A DNA stretch of 64,000 nt, taken from NCBI GenBank assembly GCA_946406115.1, contig OX291561.1:1914273-1978272 (forward strand). Reading direction: 5' to 3'. Below are positions 36,422 through 43,757 of this stretch, in pieces. A program made the translations under genes and the position numbers. The DNA is from Apoda limacodes. Taxonomy: Eukaryota; Arthropoda; Insecta; Lepidoptera; Limacodidae. Below the pieces are notes generated by a model. It saw only the letters and a program-made list of their open reading frames with translations, did not search any database and was not told the DNA's origin. The first letter of the stretch is position 1, and each line of letters starts with the position of its first letter.

Positions 36422-36541
36422 TTTCATTCATTCATTTACAACTTCTTAACATTACTTAACAGAGAACGCCAAAGCTTAAAAACAACAATAGATTTACCCC
36501 CACGCTTCATTCAATAACAAGTAGCCATTGTCAGAGTCAGT

Positions 36542-36575
36542 GTATTTAAAGACGGGCAAAAGACTTCTAGTCAAT
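36542..36575 (+). promoter_or_regulatory. TATA-type promoter of the 82-aa gene
   Basis: 'tatttaaag' begins 55 bases before the ATG at 36597. The same 'tatttaa' begins 54 bases before the polymerase start on the other side (48192 to 48138), so the two inward-facing promoters are matched. Confidence 0.5.
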
Positions 36576-36596
36576 ATTTTTTCACCAGCAAACACC

Positions 36597-36845
36597 ATGG
36601 ATGTGTTCAAAGATCGTGAATACGACAAGGATTTGCTTAACATGTGTTTTGAAGCGGAAAGAAAATATTTGTTACTCAATAGTGGTTACTCACTTCCGAT
36701 ATCACAACCATACGAGGAACGTAAAATTAATATTTTGACGGTGATGGACCAGTTGGAGCAAGAAAGACTTGAAAAGGAAATGTGCATTTCATACACACAA
36801 GAAGATTTATCACCATCTTTCTATAGTCCTCAAGATTATGTTTAG
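36597..36845 (+). CDS. Small Polinton protein, paralogue of polymerase exon 1
   Basis: 82 residues starting at the first ATG after a TATA-type box. The frame is open further upstream but lacks an ATG. It sits just inside the left inverted repeat and reads inward, the mirror position of polymerase exon 1 on the right. Both start M-D, then share a Y/F-D-x-x-L-x-x-x-C-x-x-E-x-R-K pattern (here 'YDKDLLNMCFEAERK', there 'FDQQLYELCIQEERK'). The rest is acidic and probably helical. The function is unknown. Poly(A)-like 'aataaa' motifs lie at 36874-36882. It is the only unique-region gene on the + strand. Confidence 0.6.
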   Translation: MDVFKDREYDKDLLNMCFEAERKYLLLNSGYSLPISQPYEERKINILTVMDQLEQERLEKEMCISYTQEDLSPSFYSPQDYV

Positions 36846-36959
36846 CTTAAGAATGTAAAACACTGTTTATTAAATAAATAAATGTTGAATTAAAAATATC
36901 GTTTTTTTATGTAATAAGTTTCCAACAAATAAAACACATAAATTCATAAATCTATAAGT

Positions 36960-37403
36960 TTATTTTAAAAAAATTGCTTTATAAAGTGCTCTTAAAATTA
37001 GATCATTATACAGAGTGTTATTTGAAAAAATGTTTACAAAATCCATCATAGAAATACCAATAGATCTCATAAATAGATACACTAAACAATATTCACCACA
37101 AACTGATGTATAATAATTTTGTATCATTTTTGCATTAAAAAAATATTTTTTAGCGTTCCTTTGCATAAATATTTTATGATATCCAGTTGGTTTTCGGCCA
37201 TATGAATCGAAATATTCACCGAAACCATTTTTGTCTATGTGAATAGCAATCCAATGAGATCCTGGTTTAGTGTCAGGATCTAAGTTACTTACAATATATG
37301 ATGGATACGAAATGAAAACGGGCATGCGATTTGAAGCAAAAACATTGCATTCTGCTAATGGATTAATTTTTTTTAATAATTTACGTATTTCATAAGTATC
37401 CAT
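36960..37403 (-). CDS. PRO: Adenain-like cysteine protease (Ulp1/C5 type)
   Basis: 147 residues. The catalytic layout of adenovirus-type and Ulp1-type proteases is visible: His50 in 'GSHWIAI', an acid in 'GEYFDSYG' (Glu63 or Asp66), Gln95 in 'MIQNYYT' and Cys102 in 'SVCGEYC'. In adenoviruses and Polintons this enzyme matures capsid and core proteins during virion assembly; the role here is taken from the family. It is the last gene of the minus-strand cluster, 74 bases beyond the major capsid gene. Its length is somewhat below adenain (about 200 residues), but all catalytic residues are present and the frame is intact. Confidence 0.88.
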   Translation of the reverse strand: MDTYEIRKLLKKINPLAECNVFASNRMPVFISYPSYIVSNLDPDTKPGSHWIAIHIDKNGFGEYFDSYGRKPTGYHKIFMQRNAKKYFFNAKMIQNYYTSVCGEYCLVYLFMRSIGISMMDFVNIFSNNTLYNDLILRALYKAIFLK

Positions 37404-37477
37404 TACACCTCTCGTAACTACAAAAGTTATTTTCAGAATGAATAAAATAATAGCTTTAGAACAATATATATGTTTTT

Positions 37478-38791
37478 TTAACTATTATAATCTACACTTA
37501 CATCACGATTTTTATTAATTTCTATAATGTTGTCAAATTCTGCATATATAATACAATTTACTGTAGTTTTTAAAGAGTTTTCGAAGCGGACTTCCAATCT
37601 AACACTTCCATGTCTTATTAGATTCCAATGCGATTGTGAATTGGATGAAAGATCTGGGGTTAAATCAAAGGCTAATAAACAGTATCCATTGGCAAATTCT
37701 TCTCTAGATATATCATTACCTTCATTCAAAAAATGAATACCAGTTCCCGAATATAAAGTGTGATATGCTGATGTAAATAAACTGCTATCAAATGAAGGTT
37801 GCAATGTTTTAGAAGGTATTTGTTGGCCATCTACATATAAGCTAAACATATTTAAATTAAAGTTTTGAAAATTATATGGGTTCATATTAAAACTTCCATT
37901 AAAGGCTGAATTATTTACAAAACCAACTATACATCTTTTGGGAACTTGACCTAAAAAAATATTATCAAGTGTTTTTCCTTGGATTCCTGAAGGTAACGTC
38001 ATAACCTTGACTTCCGCACGCGTTATAGGGTATTTGGCAGTAGTGTTGGCTAAAACTTTTTGATGAGCTAATAACACAGAAGGACTTATCCTAGCCCTTC
38101 TTATTAAAAGTGTTGCATCATTGATTTGCACTTTTAACTTTAAATCTGTACTAGATGACATTAAGTTAAATGATTCTTTGGTACGTACTAATTTAATACG
38201 TAATTCAACACCGTTTATCAAAAATTTGTCTTGATTAAATATATCACCATGTAAATGACCAATCAATTCAACTTCCTTGCTATCTTTCGTAAACTGCTGT
38301 CTCTTGGTGTAGCCTTCATTGCTTTCATCAGCAGAATCCATTTTGTTTGAGGTATCTTTATACCACAAACCACATGTAAGATGTGATTTTTTTGCAGCAG
38401 GACCATAATTTAATAAAGTTTCAATATAAGAACGATAGGCATAGGTGTTGTTTGGTGGGGAAACAAGCTTTTGATTTAGATAAACATCCATTTGATTAAA
38501 AAGAGAATGTAACCAGTTATTAACTGGGGCAACACTTGTCGCTGCAGTTAATACAGTTGAATCATGATTTAAAACTCTAACTTTTAATTGGAGTAATGTA
38601 TTAGATAAGTCAATATAGTCTTCTCCTGTACCAGGAACTTGAAATTCTATGGGACCTTCATCACTCAAAGATGAAATCGGTTTATAATGAATCCACTGAC
38701 CATTCTCAATGCTTGTTTGTGTTGTTGGTAATGCAAATAAATCTAATTCAGACTTAGCACATTCACATGAAGTATTATGTAAGAACGACAT
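37478..38791 (-). CDS. MCP: Polinton major capsid protein (hexon-like)
   Basis: 437 residues starting 'MSFLHNTSCECAKSELDLFA'. It resembles the F54H12.2-like proteins, now recognised as Polinton/adintovirus double-jelly-roll capsid proteins. Features are the early 'IHYKPISS' and 'IEFQVPGTGEDYIDL' block, 'NNWLHSLFNQMDVYLNQKLV' in the first barrel, and 'RCIVGFVNNSAFNGSFNMNP' with 'FSLYVDGQQIP' in the second. By family it forms trimeric capsomers of an icosahedral particle. The start lies 15 bases after the previous gene's stop, so the cluster is compact. Uninterrupted and of normal length. The identification rests on remembered family resemblance. Confidence 0.88.
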   Translation of the reverse strand: MSFLHNTSCECAKSELDLFALPTTQTSIENGQWIHYKPISSLSDEGPIEFQVPGTGEDYIDLSNTLLQLKVRVLNHDSTVLTAATSVAPVNNWLHSLFNQMDVYLNQKLVSPPNNTYAYRSYIETLLNYGPAAKKSHLTCGLWYKDTSNKMDSADESNEGYTKRQQFTKDSKEVELIGHLHGDIFNQDKFLINGVELRIKLVRTKESFNLMSSSTDLKLKVQINDATLLIRRARISPSVLLAHQKVLANTTAKYPITRAEVKVMTLPSGIQGKTLDNIFLGQVPKRCIVGFVNNSAFNGSFNMNPYNFQNFNLNMFSLYVDGQQIPSKTLQPSFDSSLFTSAYHTLYSGTGIHFLNEGNDISREEFANGYCLLAFDLTPDLSSNSQSHWNLIRHGSVRLEVRFENSLKTTVNCIIYAEFDNIIEINKNRDVSVDYNS

Positions 38792-38806
38792 TATTATTTG
38801 TTTAAT

Positions 38807-39256
38807 TTAAGAAAAAATATCACAACTATTCTTGTTAAAAACTTTTTTAGTAGTTCTTCTTTTCGTTGCTTTCAGAGCAATGGCTGATCGTTTATTACGT
38901 CTCTTGTTTTTATACCCTGATCCAGTCATAATGCTATCAATTTTACTATCTGCTTTCCGTTTTAAATTACTTGTTGCATCTTTCATGCGAGATTTAATAG
39001 AATCATTCATAGGTTGTGCATTCATCATATCAGACAGGAGACCTACACCCATATTCAATGCTTCTTTACTGACTGCCTTTGCTCCACTCGATAGCAACGG
39101 AAGTACAGATCTAAACAATCCTCCTAAAAAGCTTCCGATTCCATGGCCTCGTTGATATGGGACACCTTTGTAAATGATCCCCACTCCTGAACCAGCTTGA
39201 TGAGAATAATAACTTTCATATGGACAAATACTATGATTACGATTATGAGAATTCAT
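38807..39256 (-). CDS. Polinton minor virion protein, pVI/core-like
   Basis: 149 residues. The N-terminal half has 'YYSHQAGSGVGIIYKGVPYQ', then 'RGHGIGSFLGGLFRSVLPLL', a Gly-rich amphipathic helix of the type proposed to disrupt membranes in Polinton and adenovirus minor proteins. The C-terminal half is very basic ('KNKRRNKR', 'KRRTTKK'), fitting DNA binding in the core. Cleavage by the element's protease near Gly-rich sites is plausible but unproven. Its ATG overlaps the penton stop in an ATGA. The family is widely conserved next to Polinton capsid genes. Confidence 0.78.
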   Translation of the reverse strand: MNSHNRNHSICPYESYYSHQAGSGVGIIYKGVPYQRGHGIGSFLGGLFRSVLPLLSSGAKAVSKEALNMGVGLLSDMMNAQPMNDSIKSRMKDATSNLKRKADSKIDSIMTGSGYKNKRRNKRSAIALKATKRRTTKKVFNKNSCDIFS

Positions 39257-40023
39257 CTTATTCGTTTAAAATGAAGTTTAGCACACGCAGTTCCAAATTG
39301 AAATGGTATTGTTGCACCTGTGTTTGTCCTTATATCTATTTCTATAGTATCAAACTCACGACGCATAACAGGTATATAGTGAGCTGGTGTAAACACATTC
39401 ATTTTATAACCACCGTAAATATATTTTGTTGGGTCTAATGGAACTATTCGTAATAGTGATGTCATTACATCACCCACAATTTGAGGTTGCACAATATCAG
39501 AGTACAAAAAAAGTTGTGAAGGCAATCCTAAAAACAAATTAACAGGACGTTTAGCTATGTTGTTTGCAATTAAATTAGTTTTTGGTCCAAAACCAAGTTG
39601 AAGACTTAGCTGTGGTGACATCCTTAAAGATAAAATGTTTTTATTTTGGGGTGTTAAAGAAAAGAGTTTTGATGTCTCATCAAAACGAAACTTTATACAA
39701 TCTTTTAAAAGGGGATTACTGTTAAGGGCATTTAGAAGCTGATCAATGTCATCATATGTTGTAGCGGGTATGTGGGTTTTATATTCTGCAACACTTTCAA
39801 TGTTGTCGACCAATATTTTTTTTCTAAGATATAGAACATTTTCATGTTCTCTGACATTTAAAATACTAAAAGGGTAATGAAATTCAACTAGTCCTACCAG
39901 CCACTCCCCTTCTAATTTAACTGTTTTAGGAAGCTTCGTCAAAAAGTTTGTTGTTGTATTGTTTGGGAAATAGGTCATTGAACTGTTACTTAACAGAGTC
40001 AAATAAAAGCTTTCTTGACTCAT
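39253..40023 (-). CDS. mCP: Penton-like minor capsid protein
   Basis: 256 residues beginning 'MSQESFYLTLLSNSSMTYFP', with 'NFLTKLPKTVKLEGEWLVGL' soon after. This opening is characteristic of the Polinton/adintovirus minor capsid (single jelly-roll, penton base equivalent at the fivefold vertices). Later 'LGFGPKTNLIANNIAKRPVN' and 'QLFLYSDIVQPQIVGD' also fit. It overlaps the integrase stop by four bases (ATGA) and the next gene start by four bases. Intact and of family-typical length. Confidence 0.85.
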   Translation of the reverse strand: MSQESFYLTLLSNSSMTYFPNNTTTNFLTKLPKTVKLEGEWLVGLVEFHYPFSILNVREHENVLYLRKKILVDNIESVAEYKTHIPATTYDDIDQLLNALNSNPLLKDCIKFRFDETSKLFSLTPQNKNILSLRMSPQLSLQLGFGPKTNLIANNIAKRPVNLFLGLPSQLFLYSDIVQPQIVGDVMTSLLRIVPLDPTKYIYGGYKMNVFTPAHYIPVMRREFDTIEIDIRTNTGATIPFQFGTACAKLHFKRIR

Positions 40024-41108
40024 ATTAATTCAATGTTAGATGCTGGAATCCAGGTATTGAATTTTGATGGATAACCTTTCCACTTGACCAACACTTCTTT
40101 TCTGCCTCTAATATACCTAAAACTTATGATTTTATCTATTTCGTGCTTAAGGGTGGGGTCGTATAAAACTTTTTGTAGTTCTTTAGCATAAAATGTACCT
40201 GATATTGATTCTCCTTCTAAATCATTAAGTGTATAAACTTTATAAGGCGACCTATGAATAATTGATGATATAACAAATACTTCATCACTCCAATTAGTTT
40301 CATAGCCTTTTTGAAATATATGTTTATGCTTAGTTATTCTTACATGGTCACCAATTTGAAACTTAGGAAGCTCTGGATATATATTTTGGTTTTTATTTTT
40401 CCTGTCATATAAATTAGACCAAACAGTCATAATATTACTAGAATTGACGTCACATGGACACATTTTTATACTCGAATGGTAACTGTGATTATATGAATAC
40501 ATCAAATCTTGCAAAATATCTACATATCTATATGTATTTTTGTGAGTGAAATAACGCCACATTTTCATCTTAAGAGTTCTTTGAAATCTTTCTACAATAC
40601 TTGCTTTAATATCTGGATTATTCGTTGTGTAGTAATTTATGTTTTTACTCTTAAAATACCTTCTAACATCTTTTGCAACGAATTCACTACCCTTATCAGA
40701 TTGTATATGTTTTGGAGTTGCGTTAGCTTCTGTAAATATACTTTCAAAGCATTGTATTGTAGTTTCTGAATTCTTTTTTTTCATACATCTTGCAAAAGCA
40801 TATTTACTAAAGACATCAATGACACAGATAATATATTTATAATTATCGTTATATTGACTATAGGTTCGCATATCGCTTAAATCAACTTGCCAAAGGTCGT
40901 TATAGTTAGATAAAATGTATTTATTTCTAGAAAACTTTCTCTGAACAGGTCTATGTAAAGTATATGTTTCTTGCGCCTGTAACCATTTTTTTACTTCTTT
41001 TTTATTCATCTTTCCATCCATAGCTTGGGTTAACTTATCAATACTACTATAACCAGCTGGATTAGAAACATCATAATATATTTTGTCTATATCTAATACG
41101 GTGACCAT
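40020..41108 (-). CDS. INT: Retroviral-type integrase with C-terminal chromodomain
   Basis: 362 residues. The DDE catalytic core is complete: Asp76 in 'WQVDLSDM', Asp138 in 'IQSDKGSEFV' and Glu173 in 'IVERFQRTLK', with 34 residues between the last two. A beta-rich segment ('FQIGDHVRITKHKHIFQKGY', about 250-290) follows. Residues about 322-362 form a chromodomain with 'IISFRYIRGRKEVLVKWKGY'. By family it inserts the linear element into chromatin, and chromodomains can steer such integrases to methylated histones. No clear HHCC zinc finger is seen at the N-terminus. The start overlaps the previous gene by 16 bases. Intact. Confidence 0.92.
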   Translation of the reverse strand: MVTVLDIDKIYYDVSNPAGYSSIDKLTQAMDGKMNKKEVKKWLQAQETYTLHRPVQRKFSRNKYILSNYNDLWQVDLSDMRTYSQYNDNYKYIICVIDVFSKYAFARCMKKKNSETTIQCFESIFTEANATPKHIQSDKGSEFVAKDVRRYFKSKNINYYTTNNPDIKASIVERFQRTLKMKMWRYFTHKNTYRYVDILQDLMYSYNHSYHSSIKMCPCDVNSSNIMTVWSNLYDRKNKNQNIYPELPKFQIGDHVRITKHKHIFQKGYETNWSDEVFVISSIIHRSPYKVYTLNDLEGESISGTFYAKELQKVLYDPTLKHEIDKIISFRYIRGRKEVLVKWKGYPSKFNTWIPASNIELI

Positions 41109-41857
41109 CTTTCCCAGTCAATTTTCTTGCTTTTTATATCTTTTAAAGACGTTCTCGGTGTTTCACTACTGGGCGTAGCATGTTTTTCAGGGGGAGAAGT
41201 TTCTTTAAATTTCTCTATATGTAGTTTCTTAACATACTCCAATGTTGTAGGATTACCGATACAATATAAAGGTAAACTTATATCAGTTAATAACTGAGAA
41301 AATTCTTCCCACCCCCTCGGTTTTGGACGTTTTAGCTGACGTAAGGTATCATTAATCAAATCTACAATATTGGTCCCAGGTATAACCTGCTCATTTATAG
41401 TGATTCTCCCTTGTGTATCCCATTTGACTTTATCATTATTTTCTATCAACGTTTTAATTAGCAGTTCACCTTTTTTTTTAAATTTCCTTGGAATTAATCT
41501 CATTAAATAAAAATAAGAATAGGGCTTATTGTAAACTACGTCCCTCTCTTTGGATGGTGACTGTGTAAGTAATGGTTCAGCTTTAATCTCTTCTTCTTTA
41601 TATTTTTCTGTTAATTCACTGTCATCCGACACCAAAGGCAATTTTAGTGGTTGTCTTTCTTCACCAGTAAAATACAAATATCTTTGTAATGTTTGTGAAT
41701 AGAGCTTCCACTTCTCACGGTCTTCTAATTTCCTACTAAGAATATCCCGCATTTCCTTATCTAGTCGCGACAAGGAAACTTCAGGAATAATTTCTCTACG
41801 TTTGAGCCTTTCTAAGACGTTAGGTTCAATTAATAACATCTTTTTAGCGTTCTCCAT
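41093..41857 (-). CDS. Conserved Polinton protein of unknown function
   Basis: 254 residues from the first ATG (MENAKKMLLIEP); the frame is open 42 bases further upstream but overlaps the previous gene and has no ATG. Features are 'LDKEMRDILSRKLEDREKWK', an acidic linker, and a C-terminal module with 'VIPGTNIVDLINDTLRQLKR' and 'PRGWEEFSQLLTDI'. Proteins with this tail occur beside capsid genes in many animal Polintons and adintoviruses, but no biochemical role is known to me. It starts 4 bases after the 106-residue gene and overlaps integrase by 16 bases. Confidence 0.7.
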   Translation of the reverse strand: MENAKKMLLIEPNVLERLKRREIIPEVSLSRLDKEMRDILSRKLEDREKWKLYSQTLQRYLYFTGEERQPLKLPLVSDDSELTEKYKEEEIKAEPLLTQSPSKERDVVYNKPYSYFYLMRLIPRKFKKKGELLIKTLIENNDKVKWDTQGRITINEQVIPGTNIVDLINDTLRQLKRPKPRGWEEFSQLLTDISLPLYCIGNPTTLEYVKKLHIEKFKETSPPEKHATPSSETPRTSLKDIKSKKIDWERWSPY

Positions 41858-41861
41858 TTTC

Positions 41862-42182
41862 TTATATGACAGAATTGAGCAAAGAACTAAGAACTGCACC
41901 CAAAATTACAGGTAAGAATGCACCACCTTTCTGTATAATTATCTTTTTTCTGAATTTATTTCTTCCTTTAGAAACTAATTTCCTGAGAACCACTTTGTGT
42001 TTTTTTAATTTAGACTTTTCTTGCTCCTTTAAAGGAATTTTACCATTTAAAACATTAAAAATACATTCACAGAGACAGTTTATTTCTTGTTCGTTACAAC
42101 TTTTTAATAGTGCCTCACAATACTTTGGTTTAAGTGTATGTAAAGCTTTTAATAATTCTTTATGTGCCTTAACTCGTCTCAT
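41862..42182 (-). CDS. Small conserved Polinton protein with hydrophobic tail
   Basis: 106 residues. The helical, Cys-containing N-terminal part ('ALHTLKPKYCEALLKSCNEQ') is followed by a basic stretch. It ends in 'IQKGGAFLPVILGAVLSSLL', a Gly-Gly-led hydrophobic helix that could be membrane-active. Related small proteins sit upstream of the conserved unknown in other Polintons. The 80-residue gene just upstream is a paralogue lacking this tail. A lytic or membrane-penetration role is only inference. Confidence 0.65.
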   Translation of the reverse strand: MRRVKAHKELLKALHTLKPKYCEALLKSCNEQEINCLCECIFNVLNGKIPLKEQEKSKLKKHKVVLRKLVSKGRNKFRKKIIIQKGGAFLPVILGAVLSSLLNSVI

Positions 42183-42235
42183 TATTATTAATTATTAAAA
42201 ACATTTGTTTAAATAAATTTTGATAAAATAACTGC

Positions 42236-42478
42236 CTATAATACTGTTGACACTAAACAATTTAAATTTAGGGACCTCAGTGAATATCTCTTCGTTTTTT
42301 TATTTGTTTTTTCTTTTAAATTAATTTTTTCTGCTAAAATAAAATTAAGCTGTTTACAAATATTGTTTAATTCTTCTTTACTAGTTGTTTCTTGTAAAGT
42401 TTTGCAATACTTTCGTTTCAATACTTTTAATATTACACTAAATGAATTATTATTACACGTTGTTACGGTTCCGTGCAT
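42236..42478 (-). CDS. Small paralogue of the 106-residue protein
   Basis: 80 residues. 'VLKRKYCKTLQETTSKEELN' followed by 'ICKQLNFILAEKINLKEK' aligns with 'LKPKYCEALLKSCNEQEINC' and 'FNVLNGKIPLKEQEK' of the next gene. The hydrophobic tail is replaced by a basic segment and a short end. The start overlaps the ATPase stop by 16 bases. It looks like a tandem duplication that diverged. The function is unknown; it could also be decaying. Confidence 0.55.
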   Translation of the reverse strand: MHGTVTTCNNNSFSVILKVLKRKYCKTLQETTSKEELNNICKQLNFILAEKINLKEKTNKKTKRYSLRSLNLNCLVSTVL

Positions 42479-43140
42479 GATGTTGAACTAATTGATATTT
42501 GATCCTTCATATTACATTTAAATCCTTTTTTTGGTATGTAAACAGTACAAAAAATATTATTGAGTGGAAATATATTACTTTTAAAGCGATACATGTCATT
42601 TGTTTTTTGTTTTAGATCTATCATCAAATAACCATGCGGATCACTAGTGGCATCTTTATAGGCTTCCTCTACAAATTTGGAATTATCAGGAAAAACTTGT
42701 CGTGCTAAATGGCGTATTTGAGTTCTGTCCCGAGGATTTTTGAAATAAATTATATAAGAAGAGTTTAGTGAAATATCACGTTGACCTTTACCTTGATGAA
42801 ATAAATTTTGAGTTATATAGAAAACGCTTAAATTTCTGTGATGGCTCCCTTTAGTAAAAATATCAACAACTCGTCCATCCGATTCTCGCATTAGGTCATC
42901 TATAACCAGTAATTGAGGTTCATTACCATCAAACATATTTAAATCTGGAATTCCTTGAGTGTATATAACATTACTAATATTATACAGTGGCTGCATTTCA
43001 TCGTAACACCAAAATATATGCTTAAAATCTGTGTCACATATTTTTTTAGCGCAGTTTATAAAATTTGTAACAAAATTAGATTTTCCACATCCACTCGGAC
43101 CTGCTACTATAGCTGTAAAAGGGTGTGAGAAATGAAACAT
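42463..43140 (-). CDS. ATP: Packaging ATPase (FtsK/HerA-A32 type)
   Basis: 225 residues. Walker A is 'GPSGCGKS' (14-21). Walker B is 'LLVIDD' (77-82), followed by a 'KGSHHRNLSVFYITQNLFHQ' sensor segment with the Asn-Gln typical of A32-like packaging ATPases. By family it powers DNA entry into preformed capsids. It heads the minus-strand morphogenesis cluster. Upstream lies about 600 bases without genes that should hold its promoter, though no TATA box stands out. Confidence 0.9.
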   Translation of the reverse strand: MFHFSHPFTAIVAGPSGCGKSNFVTNFINCAKKICDTDFKHIFWCYDEMQPLYNISNVIYTQGIPDLNMFDGNEPQLLVIDDLMRESDGRVVDIFTKGSHHRNLSVFYITQNLFHQGKGQRDISLNSSYIIYFKNPRDRTQIRHLARQVFPDNSKFVEEAYKDATSDPHGYLMIDLKQKTNDMYRFKSNIFPLNNIFCTVYIPKKGFKCNMKDQISISSTSCTEP

Positions 43141-43757
43141 CGTTTTTTTTTTTAATACGTGTTAGCTTCATAAGGATTTTAAGTCAAATGTCATTTGTTC
43201 ACATTGAACATTAGTTTTAAATAAAATATAGTAATACTATAAAAATCATTTATTAAATATTTTAAATAGTAAAATGTAAAGTTGACAAAACAAATAATTA
43301 GGGTTCCTTTTTCTTTTTTTTTTTATTAAATTAAAACAGTTTAATTCAGGCACAGAGAAAACCAATATACATTGTTAGACATGACTCATCAATACAAAAT
43401 TAAAACAGTTTAATTCAGGCACAGAGAAAACCAATATACATTGTTAGACATGACTCATCAATACAAAATTAAAACAGTTTAATTCAGGCACAGAGAAAAC
43501 CAATATAAATTGTTATACATAACTTATCAATACAAAATTAAAATTAAAATCAAGTCAAATTAGATGAAAATGAACATAACAGTTCAAATTAAAATTAAAT
43601 AATATTTTAACATAATACAAAAATAATTTTACAACTTCTTTACATTTCTTAAACAATAATATATTTTTTAATGAAACACAGTACTTTTTAATTAGATTTA
43701 TAAAAAAAAAATAGTTTTACAAAAAACAATTCAGAAAGTTTTTACATTATTTTCTAA
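43141..43757. other. Gene-free spacer between ATPase and polymerase
   Basis: AT-rich, holding the 69-bp tandem repeat at 43331-43545. It should contain the ATPase promoter and the polymerase transcript end; neither can be pinpointed. Confidence 0.6.
43331..43545. repeat. 69-bp tandem repeat, about three copies
   Basis: Copies start at 43331, 43400 and 43469 with 'ttaaaacagtttaattcagg'. The first two are nearly identical and the third has several changes. Each unit contains 'gacatgactcatcaa' or a variant; 'atgactcat' is an AP-1/bZIP-type palindrome. Confidence 0.9.

Larger units (their letters stand above)
33281..36495 (+). repeat. Polinton terminal inverted repeat, left
   Basis: It starts 'tcaaacctccttagatt' at the outer end and finishes 'aacaacaatagattt' inside. 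It is the inverse complement of 48231-51437, with few substitutions and one replaced block (34233-34263). It carries a palindrome, a minisatellite, a TATA promoter, a tRNA-like sequence and a two-exon gene. Its length is within the range known for Polinton repeats. Confidence 0.95.

Noticed and set aside
36597..36845. Longer version of the small protein starting at 36528
   Set aside because: The extension has no ATG and would overlap the TATA box and leader; the first ATG fits the promoter spacing.
39253..43140. Bacterial or phage contamination, suggested by operon-like overlaps
   Set aside because: Genes are Polinton-type, flanked by insect repeats and long inverted repeats, with spliceosomal introns in the polymerase and TIR genes and eukaryotic TATA boxes.
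43331..43545. CRISPR-like array
   Set aside because: Direct tandem repeats without distinct spacers, in a eukaryotic transposon; no cas genes.
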